Positions 7,663-15,704 of a DNA stretch of 64,000 nucleotides are shown one piece after another (within the stretch, counting starts at the first letter, position 1; every line of letters begins with the position of its first letter). The notes below the pieces were generated by a model. That model saw only the letters and a list, made by a program, of their open reading frames with translations. It ran no database searches and was not told where the DNA came from. The position numbers and the translations under genes are program-made. Source of the stretch: Phenylobacterium sp. Root1290 (lineage in GTDB: Bacteria; Pseudomonadota; Alphaproteobacteria; Caulobacterales; Caulobacteraceae); contig NZ_LMEE01000001.1 of NCBI RefSeq assembly GCF_001425305.1, positions 384,646 through 448,645 of the forward strand, in the 5' to 3' direction.

Positions 7663-9485
7663 TCAGCGGCCTCCGGGACCGTCCTGCGGTCGCTCATCAG
7701 GCGCTGGACGGCGTCGGCGATGAAGCGGGCGGTGATGGGCGTTCCGTCGTAGTGCAGCACCGCCGTCAGGCGCGACGGGTCGATGTCGCCCTCGTTGATC
7801 AGCAGCGTGCGGAGCTGGGCGTCGCGGTTCTGCTCGATCACGAACACCCGGTCGTGGGCGGCGATGAAGGCGAAGATCTCGTCTGCGAACGGGAAGCCGC
7901 GCACCCGCAAGGCGTCCAGATGCAGGCCTGAGTGTTCCAGGGTCTCCAACGCCTCGTGCACCGCCGGCGTGCTGGAACCGAAGTAGATCACGCCCTCGCG
8001 GGCTTGACGCGGTGCGTCGCGACGCACAGGGGCTGGAACCAGGTGACGCGCGGTGTCGAACTTGCGCAGCAGCCGCTCCATGTTGCCGACATAGATGGAA
8101 CCCTCTTCGCTGTAGCGGGCGTAGGGATTGCGCGACGTGCCGCGAGTGAAGTAGCCGCCCTTGGTCGGGTGGGCGCCTGGATAGGTGCGGTAGGGGATCC
8201 CGTCGCCGTCGACTTCAAGGTAGCGGCCGAATTCGACGCCGGCCTCGAGTTCGTCGTAGCCCAGCACCTTGCCACGATCGAGCTTGCGGTTGTCGTCCCA
8301 TTCGAAGGGCTTGGTCAGCCACTCGTTCATGCCGATATCCAGATCGAGCATGACGAACACCGTGGTCTGCAGGCGGTCGGCGAGATCGAAGGCCAGGGCG
8401 CCCATTTCGAAGCACTCCCCCGGATCGGAGGGCAGCAATAGCGGGTGCTTTGTATCGCCGTGGCCGGCATAGGCGGCCGCCAGCAGGTCGGCCTGCTGGG
8501 TGCGGGTGGGCATGCCGGTCGATGGGCCGCCGCGCTGGACGTCGAAGATCACCGCGGGGATCTCGGCGAAGTAGGAGAGCCCGATGAACTCGGTCATCAG
8601 CGACACGCCAGGGCCCGAGGTCGCCGTGAACGCCCGCGCGCCGTTCCAGCCCGCGCCGACGACCACACCGATCGAGGCGATTTCATCCTCGGCCTGGACG
8701 ATGGCGTAGCGCGCCTTGCCCGTCTCCGGATCGATCCGCAGATCGTCACAGTAGCCGGTAAAAGCTTCCGCGAGCGAGGTCGACGGCGTGATCGGATACC
8801 AGGCGCAGACGGTCGCGCCGCCGTAGACCGCGCCGAGCGCGGCCGCGGAGTTGCCTTCCACGAAGATGCGGTCGCCGACCTTGTCCGCCCGCCGCACTCG
8901 AAGGCGCAGCTTCTGGAGGTGCTCCTGCACATAGTCGCGGCCCATGTGCAGGGCTGCGACATTGGCGGTGATCAGTCGGTCCTTGCCTGCGAATTGCTCG
9001 GCCAGCAGTTGCTCGATGACGCCGATCTCGATGTCCAGCAGCGCCGCCAATGCGCCGACGTAGATGATGTTCTTGAACAGCTGGCGCTCCCGCGGGAGCT
9101 GATAGGCGGCGTTGCACATCGCCGTCAGCGGCACGCCGACGACCGTGATGTCGTTTCGAAACTTGGATGGAGGCAGCGGCTTGGTGGAGTCATAGAACAG
9201 GTAACCGCCAGGCTCGATCTCGGCGACGTCCCGGTCCCAGGTCTGGGGGTTCATCGCCACCATGAGGTCGACGCCGCCGCGGCGACCCAGATGGCCGGCC
9301 TCGGTGATGCGCACCTCGAACCAGGTCGGCAGGCCCTGGATGTTCGACGGGAAGATGTTCCGCGCCGCAACCGGTACGCCCATCCGCAAGATGGCCTTGG
9401 CGAACATGCTGTTGGCGCTGGCGGACCCGGAGCCGTTTACGTTCGCGAACTTGACGACAAAATCGTTGAGCGCCTCTAGCGGCAT
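7659..9485 (-). CDS. korA: 2-oxoacid:ferredoxin oxidoreductase, fused gamma-alpha subunit
   Basis: I start it at the ATG at 9485, preceded by a G-rich ribosome site, giving 608 residues; a longer in-frame start at 9548 lies inside the upstream gene. Residues 1-190 are the gamma domain (FANVNGSGSASANSMFAKAI). The alpha domain follows, with EGNSAAALGAVYGGA and YPITPSTSLAE, the pyrimidine-binding region of the 2-oxoacid reductases. This gamma-alpha fusion is the form found in actinobacterial and alphaproteobacterial KorA. The gene overlaps the flavoprotein gene upstream by ten bases and korB by four. Confidence 0.93.
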   Translation of the reverse strand: MPLEALNDFVVKFANVNGSGSASANSMFAKAILRMGVPVAARNIFPSNIQGLPTWFEVRITEAGHLGRRGGVDLMVAMNPQTWDRDVAEIEPGGYLFYDSTKPLPPSKFRNDITVVGVPLTAMCNAAYQLPRERQLFKNIIYVGALAALLDIEIGVIEQLLAEQFAGKDRLITANVAALHMGRDYVQEHLQKLRLRVRRADKVGDRIFVEGNSAAALGAVYGGATVCAWYPITPSTSLAEAFTGYCDDLRIDPETGKARYAIVQAEDEIASIGVVVGAGWNGARAFTATSGPGVSLMTEFIGLSYFAEIPAVIFDVQRGGPSTGMPTRTQQADLLAAAYAGHGDTKHPLLLPSDPGECFEMGALAFDLADRLQTTVFVMLDLDIGMNEWLTKPFEWDDNRKLDRGKVLGYDELEAGVEFGRYLEVDGDGIPYRTYPGAHPTKGGYFTRGTSRNPYARYSEEGSIYVGNMERLLRKFDTARHLVPAPVRRDAPRQAREGVIYFGSSTPAVHEALETLEHSGLHLDALRVRGFPFADEIFAFIAAHDRVFVIEQNRDAQLRTLLINEGDIDPSRLTAVLHYDGTPITARFIADAVQRLMSDRRTVPEAAE

Positions 9486-11281
9486 GATCCCCCCGCGTGG
9501 GTCATTTCCAACAGGAACTTCTGCATGTCCCAGGCGCCGGTCGGACAACGCTCAGCGCACAGGCCGCAGTGCAGGCAGACGTCCTCGTCCTTGACCATCA
9601 CCCGTCCGGTCGGCAGGTCGCCGGACACGTAGAGCGCCTGTTCGAGATTCGGGGCGGGCGCTTTCAGACGGCCGCGCAGGTCGTCTTCCTCGCCGTTCTC
9701 GGTGAAGGTGATGCAGTCGGTTGGGCAGATGTCGACGCAGGCGTCGCACTCGATGCAGGCGGCTTCCACGAACACCGTCTGTACGTCGCAGTTCAGGCAG
9801 CGCTGGGTCTCGCGGTAGGCGATCGCCCGGTCGAAGCCTAGTTCGACCTCAAGCCGCACGTCCCGAAGGGATTCCCCCTTGTCGCGCAGAGGCACGCGAT
9901 AGCGTGTGTCATTGGCCGGATCGTTGTCGTAGCTCCATTCATGGATGCCCATCTTCTGGCTGACCATGGAGGTTCCGGGCGGGGGTCTGACGGCGATATC
10001 CTCGCCGTTGCACAGCTTGTCGATCGAGACGGCCGCATCGTGCCCATGGGCCACGGCCCAGATGATGTTCTTGGGGCCGAATGCGGCGTCGCCGCCGAAG
10101 AACACGTTCGGCAGCGTCGATTGGAAGGTGAGGGGATCGACCTTGGGCATGCCCCAATCGTCGAACGTCAGGCCCACGTCGCGCTCGATCCAGGGGAAGG
10201 CGTTCTCCTGACCGACGGCGACCAAGACGTCGTCGCATTCGTAGTGCTCGTCCGGCTCGCCCGATGGGACCAGGCTGCGCCGGCCCTTGGCGTCGTACTC
10301 AGGACGGACCTTCTCGAAGGTCACGCCGGTGAGCCGGCCGTTGTCGTGCGTGAAGGCCTTGGGCACGAGGAAGTTGAGGATCGGAATGTCCTCGTGGATC
10401 GCGTCTTCCTTTTCCCAGGGGCTGGCCTTCATCTCCTCGAACCCGGAGCGGACGATCACCTTGACGTCCTTGCCGCCCAGCCGCCGCGAGGTGCGGCAGC
10501 AGTCCATCGCGGTGTTGCCGCCGCCCAGCACAATCACCCGTCGGCCGATCTTCTCTACGTGGCCAAAGGAGACGTTGCTTAGCCAGTCGATGCCGATGTG
10601 GATGTTGGCGGCGGCCTCCTGGCGCCCTGGCAGATCCAGATCGCGGCCGCGCGGGGCCCCGGACCCGATGAAGATCGCGTCGTAGTTCTCGGCCAGCAGC
10701 GCCTTCAGGCTGTCGACCCGGTCACCCAGGCGCATCTCCATCCCCAGGCCGGTGATGTAGCCAACCTCTTCGTCGATGACCTCCTCGGGCAGGCGGAAAC
10801 GGGGAATCTGGCTGCGGACCATGCCGCCCGCCTTGGCTTCCCCGTCGAAGAGCGTGAGCTCGTATCCGAGCGGGGCTAGGTCGCGCGCGACCGTGAGCGA
10901 GGCGGGGCCGGCGCCTACGAGCGCCACCCGCTTGCCGTTCGACACCGCGACGGGAGCGGGCAGCCGGCCCGTGATGTCCTCCTTGTTGTCGGCGGCGACG
11001 CGCTTCAAGCGGCAGATGGCCACCGGCTCATCCTCGACGCGGCCCCGTCGGCAGGCGGGTTCGCACGGTCGATCACACGTCCGTCCGAGGATTCCCGGAA
11101 AGACGTTCGACTTCCAGTTGACCATGTAGGCGTCTGAGTACCGGCCTTCGGCGATCAGGCGGATGTACTCTGGTACGGGCGTGTGAGCCGGACAGGCCCA
11201 CTGGCAATCGACGACTTTATGAAAGTAGTCAGGCCCCTCGGTACTGGTGCGCTGCACAATCGCTTCCTTCCCACACGCCAT
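9476..11281 (-). CDS. NfnB/GltD-like FAD-NAD(P)H oxidoreductase with two terminal 4Fe-4S clusters
   Basis: The protein has 601 residues. The N-terminus carries the cysteine-rich 4Fe-4S domain shared by GltD and dihydropyrimidine dehydrogenase (C26, C30, then CDRPCEPAC near 70). An FAD-binding GAGPAS motif follows near 122 and an NAD(P)-binding VLGGGNTAMDC near 245. The last 100 residues add two ferredoxin motifs, CIECDACVDICP near 510 and CLHCGLCAERCP near 569. This is the layout of an NAD(P)H:ferredoxin oxidoreductase. As first gene of the kor operon it probably moves electrons between ferredoxin made by KorAB and NAD(P). The exact direction is inferred. Confidence 0.88.
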   Translation of the reverse strand: MACGKEAIVQRTSTEGPDYFHKVVDCQWACPAHTPVPEYIRLIAEGRYSDAYMVNWKSNVFPGILGRTCDRPCEPACRRGRVEDEPVAICRLKRVAADNKEDITGRLPAPVAVSNGKRVALVGAGPASLTVARDLAPLGYELTLFDGEAKAGGMVRSQIPRFRLPEEVIDEEVGYITGLGMEMRLGDRVDSLKALLAENYDAIFIGSGAPRGRDLDLPGRQEAAANIHIGIDWLSNVSFGHVEKIGRRVIVLGGGNTAMDCCRTSRRLGGKDVKVIVRSGFEEMKASPWEKEDAIHEDIPILNFLVPKAFTHDNGRLTGVTFEKVRPEYDAKGRRSLVPSGEPDEHYECDDVLVAVGQENAFPWIERDVGLTFDDWGMPKVDPLTFQSTLPNVFFGGDAAFGPKNIIWAVAHGHDAAVSIDKLCNGEDIAVRPPPGTSMVSQKMGIHEWSYDNDPANDTRYRVPLRDKGESLRDVRLEVELGFDRAIAYRETQRCLNCDVQTVFVEAACIECDACVDICPTDCITFTENGEEDDLRGRLKAPAPNLEQALYVSGDLPTGRVMVKDEDVCLHCGLCAERCPTGAWDMQKFLLEMTHAGGSCR

Positions 11282-11591
11282 TCTTTCGCGGTGCGAAGAC
11301 GAGGGTCAGTGAAAGCAGACTCGCCTTACCGCGACGCAGCGTTCCCGAGGATGGTAGGACCCTATCGACGCCCTAGCCAATACATTTGTTGCGGCTTTCG
11401 ATGTCTCGGCTTGCATTTTGTCCATTGGCGCGGACTGGGCGACACAGTCCGCGGTCAAGCCTCGTGGCGCCGAGCCGTGGGCTCAACAAGCTGTGAAGGC
11501 TCGTTAATTTCATGCGCCTGACACGGGAAAGCGCTTGGTTGTCGTCAAGCTTTGCTTAACAGTTTCGCCGACCAGCCAAGGAGGTCCTCCG
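11282..11591. other. 310-base divergent intergenic region with a 9-base inverted repeat
   Basis: This spacer separates the kor operon (leftward) from a 56-residue gene (rightward) and should hold both promoters. The one clear element is a perfect inverted repeat, CGCGGACTG at 11429-11437 and CAGTCCGCG at 11445-11453, with a 7-base spacer. It could be an operator or a hairpin; no T-run follows it. I could not place a convincing promoter or a gene here. Confidence 0.5.
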
Positions 11592-11762
11592 ATGCCGAAC
11601 CAGCCGTTCGAAGTCGCGTCCCCGTTCGACCACGCCGAAGTCGCCGAAAGCACGATCGAAGTGTCGGCGGACGAAGGCCAGGATAGCCAGTCGCTGGAGA
11701 TCAACCTGCGCCGCGCCCAGGCTGAGCACGCTGCAAACCTGCGTCTGGCTCGCGCCCTATAG
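11592..11762 (+). CDS. small hypothetical protein (56 residues)
   Basis: The start is the ATG at 11592, set seven bases after a strong AGGAGG; a longer in-frame start at 11535 has no such site. The peptide is acidic, lacks hydrophobic segments, and its C-terminal half looks helical (LEINLRRAQAEHAANLRLARAL). I do not recognise a family. It stands alone and its stop lies three bases from the stop of the convergent small membrane peptide. The ribosome site and helix make it a likely real gene. Confidence 0.6.
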   Translation: MPNQPFEVASPFDHAEVAESTIEVSADEGQDSQSLEINLRRAQAEHAANLRLARAL

Positions 11763-11765
11763 CCC

Positions 11766-11870
11766 CTACTTGTCGCGCTTGCGGAACAAGTGGCGCAGGG
11801 CGGCGACGCCGGCCGGGGCGATCACCACCAGGACAAGCAGCAGATAGATCAGGCGGGCTTCGTCCGGCAC
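11766..11870 (-). CDS. small single-span membrane peptide downstream of the K+ channel
   Basis: This 34-residue frame starts at GTG 11870, four bases after the stop of the potassium channel gene. It encodes VPDEARLIYLLLVLVVIAP followed by a basic tail (RHLFRKRDK). The layout is one hydrophobic helix with positive residues after it, which predicts a membrane peptide with a cytoplasmic C-terminus. The immediate spacing suggests co-translation with the channel. No family is recognised. A chance frame is possible, but the codon use and membrane profile argue for a real gene. Confidence 0.5.
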   Translation of the reverse strand: MPDEARLIYLLLVLVVIAPAGVAALRHLFRKRDK

Positions 11871-11874
11871 GGCG

Positions 11875-12690
11875 CTAGACCTCGTCCTCGTTGGGGATGT
11901 TCAGCAGTTCGCCGCATGCCTTGCAGTGAACCGCATCGACGTCATGTCGCTGCAGCCCGCAGGTCGGGCACGGAAAGCGGGTCTTGTACGGGCGGAACAG
12001 CGCCTGAGCCAGGCGCACGAACAGCGTGATCCCGGTCAGCATGGTGACGATCGAGATCACTCGGCCCCAGGTCCCCGGCAGGGTGATGTCGCCGAAGCCG
12101 GTCGTCGTCAGGGTGGCGATGGTGAAGTAGAGCGCGTCGATATAGCCGCCTATGCCCTCGGTCCGCGCGAAGCTCGTGTAGACGAAGCCGGTCATGATGA
12201 AGATGAACGTGATCAGGGTCGACGCGGCCCGCGCCACGTCCTCCCACCGCGTCTCGTTGTACCGGCGGCCGATCGTGTCCCAGAAGAACTCGGAGTGGAT
12301 CAGCGTCCACAGCCGAAGCACGCGCAGGAACGCCAGGTTGAACAGCCACAGCGGAAACAGCAGCGTCACCAGGACGAACAAGTCGATCCAGGTCACTGGC
12401 CGCTTGATCCAGTTGCCGAGGTTGTCGCTGGCCAGCGCCCTGGCCGCCAGATCCGCCGCCAGGATGAAGGCCATCGCGTAGTCGATGAACAGGAACACTG
12501 CCGTCTCGCGCAACAACGGCGTGGCGATGAAGAAGGCGATCATGACGATGTCGATCGCGATCACCGTGAGCCGGAAACGCACCGAGCGGTCGGATTTGCC
12601 GAAGTAGAGCTCATGCAGCCGCGCGCGGATGCGCGGGGCCAGGCGGCGTTGGCCAGGTTCGGGGGGCGAAATCGCGTCGGCGGGCATCAT
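11875..12690 (-). CDS. voltage-gated-type potassium channel with C-terminal zinc ribbon
   Basis: The protein has 271 residues and the Kch/Kv plan: several hydrophobic segments in residues 35-160, a pore loop with selectivity filter TTGFGD at 196-201, and a last helix. The C-terminus is unusual: CPTC at 241-244 and CKAC at 256-259 form a compact four-cysteine zinc-ribbon-like tail instead of an RCK/TrkA domain. It likely conducts K+ across the inner membrane and may be gated or tethered through the ribbon. It is followed at once by a 34-residue membrane peptide gene and lies 38 bases after the ABC-F gene. Confidence 0.85.
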   Translation of the reverse strand: MMPADAISPPEPGQRRLAPRIRARLHELYFGKSDRSVRFRLTVIAIDIVMIAFFIATPLLRETAVFLFIDYAMAFILAADLAARALASDNLGNWIKRPVTWIDLFVLVTLLFPLWLFNLAFLRVLRLWTLIHSEFFWDTIGRRYNETRWEDVARAASTLITFIFIMTGFVYTSFARTEGIGGYIDALYFTIATLTTTGFGDITLPGTWGRVISIVTMLTGITLFVRLAQALFRPYKTRFPCPTCGLQRHDVDAVHCKACGELLNIPNEDEV

Positions 12691-12728
12691 GCAACCATAA
12701 GCTCGCCTGCAGGGAGGGGAAGAGGGGG

Positions 12729-14615
12729 TTAGCCCTCGCCCTTCAATGCCTCATAGGCCTCGCTGGCCTCCAGCCATTCCAGCTCTGCGGCTTCGAGCGC
12801 CGCCTCGGCCAGCATCCGTTGGCGGCCTAGGTCGGCGGCCTTGGCCGGGTCCTGGGCGAACACCTTCGGGTTGGTCAGGGCCGCGTCGATCTTGGCGAGC
12901 GCCTGGCTGGCGCGGGCCAGCGCAGCCTCGGCCGCTTCGGTGCGGCGGCGGGCGGTTCCCGTTGGAGCCTTGGCCCTGGGCGCGGGCGGCGGCTTGGGCG
13001 CGGCGACGGCTTCGGGCTCGCGCACCTGGGTCGGCGCCTTGCCGGCCTGCTTGGCCCGATCGATCACGAACTTCGCGTAGTCATCCATATCCCCTTCGAA
13101 TGGGGCGATGGAGCCGTCAGCGGCCAGCCACAGCCGGTCGGCGACCAACTCCATCAGCGAGCGATCGTGAGTGATCAGGATCACTGCGCCCTCGTAGTCG
13201 TTCAGCGCGTCGAGCAGGGCTCGGCGGCTGTCGATGTCCAGGTGGTTGGTCGGTTCGTCGAGGATCAGCAGATGCGGCCTCTCGGCGGCGACGAGGTTCA
13301 GCAGCAGCCTTGCCCGCTCGCCGCCGGAGAGGTTGGCGACCGTCGTGTCGACTTTCTCGTGGCCAAGGCCGTACTGGGCAAGGCGCGCGCGGCGGCTGGC
13401 CTCGGAGGCCTCGGGCATGGCCGCGCGGATGATATCCAGCGGCGTGTCGTTGGGATCGAGCGCTTCGATCTGATGCTGGTGGAACCAGCCGACCTTCAAT
13501 CGCGCCGAACGTTTCAGCTCGCCGCTCAATGGTTCCAGAGCGCCGGCGACCAGCTTGGCGAAGGTCGACTTGCCGGCGCCGTTGACGCCCAGCAGGCCGA
13601 TACGATCGTCCAGGTCCAGGCGCAGGTTCATGCCCTTGAGAATCGGCGGGGCGTCGCCATAGCCCGTCGAAACCCCCTCCAGGCGCACAAGCGGCGGCGC
13701 CAGCGGGCGCTCGGGCGAGGGGAGGATGAAGGGCGAGGTGTGCTCGATGACCACGGCCGAGACTGGCGGCAGCTTGGCCAGCATCTTCAGGCGCGATTGG
13801 GCCTGCGTGGCCTTGGAAGCCTTGGCGCGGAAGCGGTCGACGAAGGACTGCAGGTGGGCGCGCTGAGCCTCCACCTTGGCCTTGCTGGCTTCCTGAAGGC
13901 GCGCCTTTTCCTCGCGCTGGCGCTCGAACTGGTCGTAGCCGCCGACGTAGAGCGTCAGCTTGCCATCCAGCAGATGCAGGATGTGGTCGCAGGAGTTGTT
14001 CAGGATCTCTCGGTCGTGGCTGATGATCACCGCCGTATGCGGGTACTTCTTCAGCCGGCTTTCCAGCCAGAGCGCGCCTTCAAGGTCCAGGTAGTTCGTC
14101 GGTTCGTCCAGCAGCAGCAGGTCGGGCTCTGCGAACAGCGCCGCGGCCAAGGCCACGCGCATCCGCCAGCCGCCTGAGAACTCCGCCATCGGGCGGGTCA
14201 GGTCGGCGTTGGAGAAGCCCAGGCCGGAAAGGATTTCAGCGGCGCGGCTGGGCGCGCGATCGGCGCCGATCTCGGCCAGGCGGCCATAGATGTCGCCCAT
14301 CAACTCGGGATCGGCGGTCTCCAAGTCGTGCAGGAGGCGCGCGCGTTCCTCGTCGGCCGCCAGCACGGTGTCGATCAGCGGGACGGGGGTGGCCGGATGT
14401 TCCTGATCCACCGAGCCGATGCGGGCCTGCTTGGGATAACCGATCTCGCCTTCGCCGGCGTGCAGCTGATCCAGGATCAGTTTGAACAGGGTCGACTTGC
14501 CGACGCCGTTGCGGCCGACAAGACCGACCTTGGCGCCCACAGGAACGGCGACGCTCGCGTGGTCAAAGAAGCGGCGGCCCCAGGAGTCGAAGGTAAGGTC
14601 GTTGATTTGCAGCAT
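12729..14615 (-). CDS. ABC-F family ATPase (YheS/Uup-like)
   Basis: At 628 residues it has two ABC ATPase domains and no membrane segment. Walker A motifs are GRNGVGKST near 36 and GVNGAGKST near 346. Walker B regions are LLLLDEPTNYLD and LLILDEPTNHLD, with the ABC signatures SGGWRMRVA and SGGERARLL. The linker around 235-290 is charged and helical, and an Ala/Pro-rich stretch leads into a C-terminal coiled coil. ABC-F proteins act on the ribosome E-site in translation control or rescue. The size and C-terminal extension fit the YheS/Uup side of the family; resistance function is not implied. Confidence 0.92.
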   Translation of the reverse strand: MLQINDLTFDSWGRRFFDHASVAVPVGAKVGLVGRNGVGKSTLFKLILDQLHAGEGEIGYPKQARIGSVDQEHPATPVPLIDTVLAADEERARLLHDLETADPELMGDIYGRLAEIGADRAPSRAAEILSGLGFSNADLTRPMAEFSGGWRMRVALAAALFAEPDLLLLDEPTNYLDLEGALWLESRLKKYPHTAVIISHDREILNNSCDHILHLLDGKLTLYVGGYDQFERQREEKARLQEASKAKVEAQRAHLQSFVDRFRAKASKATQAQSRLKMLAKLPPVSAVVIEHTSPFILPSPERPLAPPLVRLEGVSTGYGDAPPILKGMNLRLDLDDRIGLLGVNGAGKSTFAKLVAGALEPLSGELKRSARLKVGWFHQHQIEALDPNDTPLDIIRAAMPEASEASRRARLAQYGLGHEKVDTTVANLSGGERARLLLNLVAAERPHLLILDEPTNHLDIDSRRALLDALNDYEGAVILITHDRSLMELVADRLWLAADGSIAPFEGDMDDYAKFVIDRAKQAGKAPTQVREPEAVAAPKPPPAPRAKAPTGTARRRTEAAEAALARASQALAKIDAALTNPKVFAQDPAKAADLGRQRMLAEAALEAAELEWLEASEAYEALKGEG

Positions 14616-14749
14616 GGCGAGCGGGGGGGCTTAGCAGAGCGCGCCGCGGAAGGCGACCGTCGTGCGCTTGGCGTTGTCACATCGGGCGGTTATAAGCCCG
14701 CCACCCGCGCGGACCCCTGCGCCTCCCAACAATAAGACAAGCAAATCCC

Positions 14750-15169
14750 ATGACCGAACGCACCTTCTCGATCATCAAGCCGGACGCGACGAAGCGGAAC
14801 CTGACCGGCCAGATCAACGCCGTGATCGAAGGCGCCGGCCTGCGCATCGTCGCTCAACGCCGCATCCAAATGACCGAGGCCCAGGCCAAGAAGTTCTACG
14901 AAGTCCACGCCGAGCGTCCGTTCTACGGCGAGTTGGTCGAGACCATGACCTCGGCTCCGGTCGTCGTGCAGGTGCTGGAAGGCGAAGGCGCCGTAGCGAA
15001 GTACCGTGAAGTCATGGGCGCGACGAACCCGGAACAAGCCGCTGACGGCACGATCCGCAAGCTGTTCGCCCTGAATGTCGGCGAGAACTCGGTCCATGGC
15101 TCGGACAGCCAGGACAACGCCAAGATCGAAATCGCTCAATTCTTCACCGACGACCAGATCGTCGGCTAA
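14750..15169 (+). CDS. ndk: nucleoside diphosphate kinase
   Basis: The 139-residue length is standard for bacterial Ndk. It opens with [16 protein letters not shown], and the catalytic histidine is present in NSVHGSDS near residue 115. The enzyme transfers the gamma phosphate of ATP to NDPs through a phosphohistidine, balancing nucleotide pools in the cytosol. It is divergent from the ABC-F gene, monocistronic, and followed by a strong hairpin terminator about 80 bases on. Confidence 0.98.
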   Translation: MTERTFSIIKPDATKRNLTGQINAVIEGAGLRIVAQRRIQMTEAQAKKFYEVHAERPFYGELVETMTSAPVVVQVLEGEGAVAKYREVMGATNPEQAADGTIRKLFALNVGENSVHGSDSQDNAKIEIAQFFTDDQIVG

Positions 15170-15250
15170 GGGAACGGCTAAGCTCCGGCCGCGTTGAACA
15201 AGCGCGGCCACGAGCCCCACTCGGTCCCCCAGCGGACCAGCCGCATCGAT

Positions 15251-15282
15251 AGACCCCGTTCGGCTTGGGCCGGGCGGGGTCT
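15251..15282. terminator. rho-independent terminator after ndk
   Basis: AGACCCCG pairs with CGGGGTCT and the stem continues through two G-U pairs and CGGC/GCCG to a TTGG loop. That gives about 14 pairs, followed by TCTCGTTT. It lies between ndk and the convergent small gene and can serve both. Confidence 0.8.
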
Positions 15283-15296
15283 TCTCGTTTCAGGCG

Positions 15297-15605
15297 CTAT
15301 CGCGGCCGAACGATCTGGCTGGGTCGCAGATACGGGGAGTGGATCCGGTCGTATTTGTCCGCGACTTTGAGGTGCAGCGCAGCGTCCAAAAGGTTCGCGC
15401 CGCGCAGTCCCCTGGGAGGAGGATCAGCGCTCAACGCGCGCCAGAGGCTTACGGCCTCACGATGCAAGCGTTCATTGCGGTCCATGCTGTCCATGCCGGT
15501 TCGAACAACGGAAGCGGACTGAAGTTCCGCCAGAACTTGGTTAACGATTCGCAAATTCGCCGAAGTTGTATTTGAGTCGCCTGGAGTTTTCGACCGCCCG
15601 AACAC
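15297..15605 (-). CDS. hypothetical protein (102 residues)
   Basis: The frame starts at GTG 15605 with no strong ribosome site, so the start is uncertain. The product is soluble and largely helical (NLRIVNQVLAELQSAS, then RNERLHREAVSLWRAL), with a basic C-terminus. Third-position GC is moderate in the first third and high afterwards, which supports coding at least in the latter part. I recognise no family. Its neighbours are ndk (convergent) and the acyl-CoA operon (divergent). Confidence 0.45.
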   Translation of the reverse strand: MFGRSKTPGDSNTTSANLRIVNQVLAELQSASVVRTGMDSMDRNERLHREAVSLWRALSADPPPRGLRGANLLDAALHLKVADKYDRIHSPYLRPSQIVRPR

Positions 15606-15704
15606 TTACGCTTGGCGTGGCCAGGTGACGTAGCGGCAAGGCTTTTCCCAAGGTGGGCTTTGGGCTAGCTGGTCCCGAGAGCTTGGCGGGTTGCGGAGGT
15701 TGGT

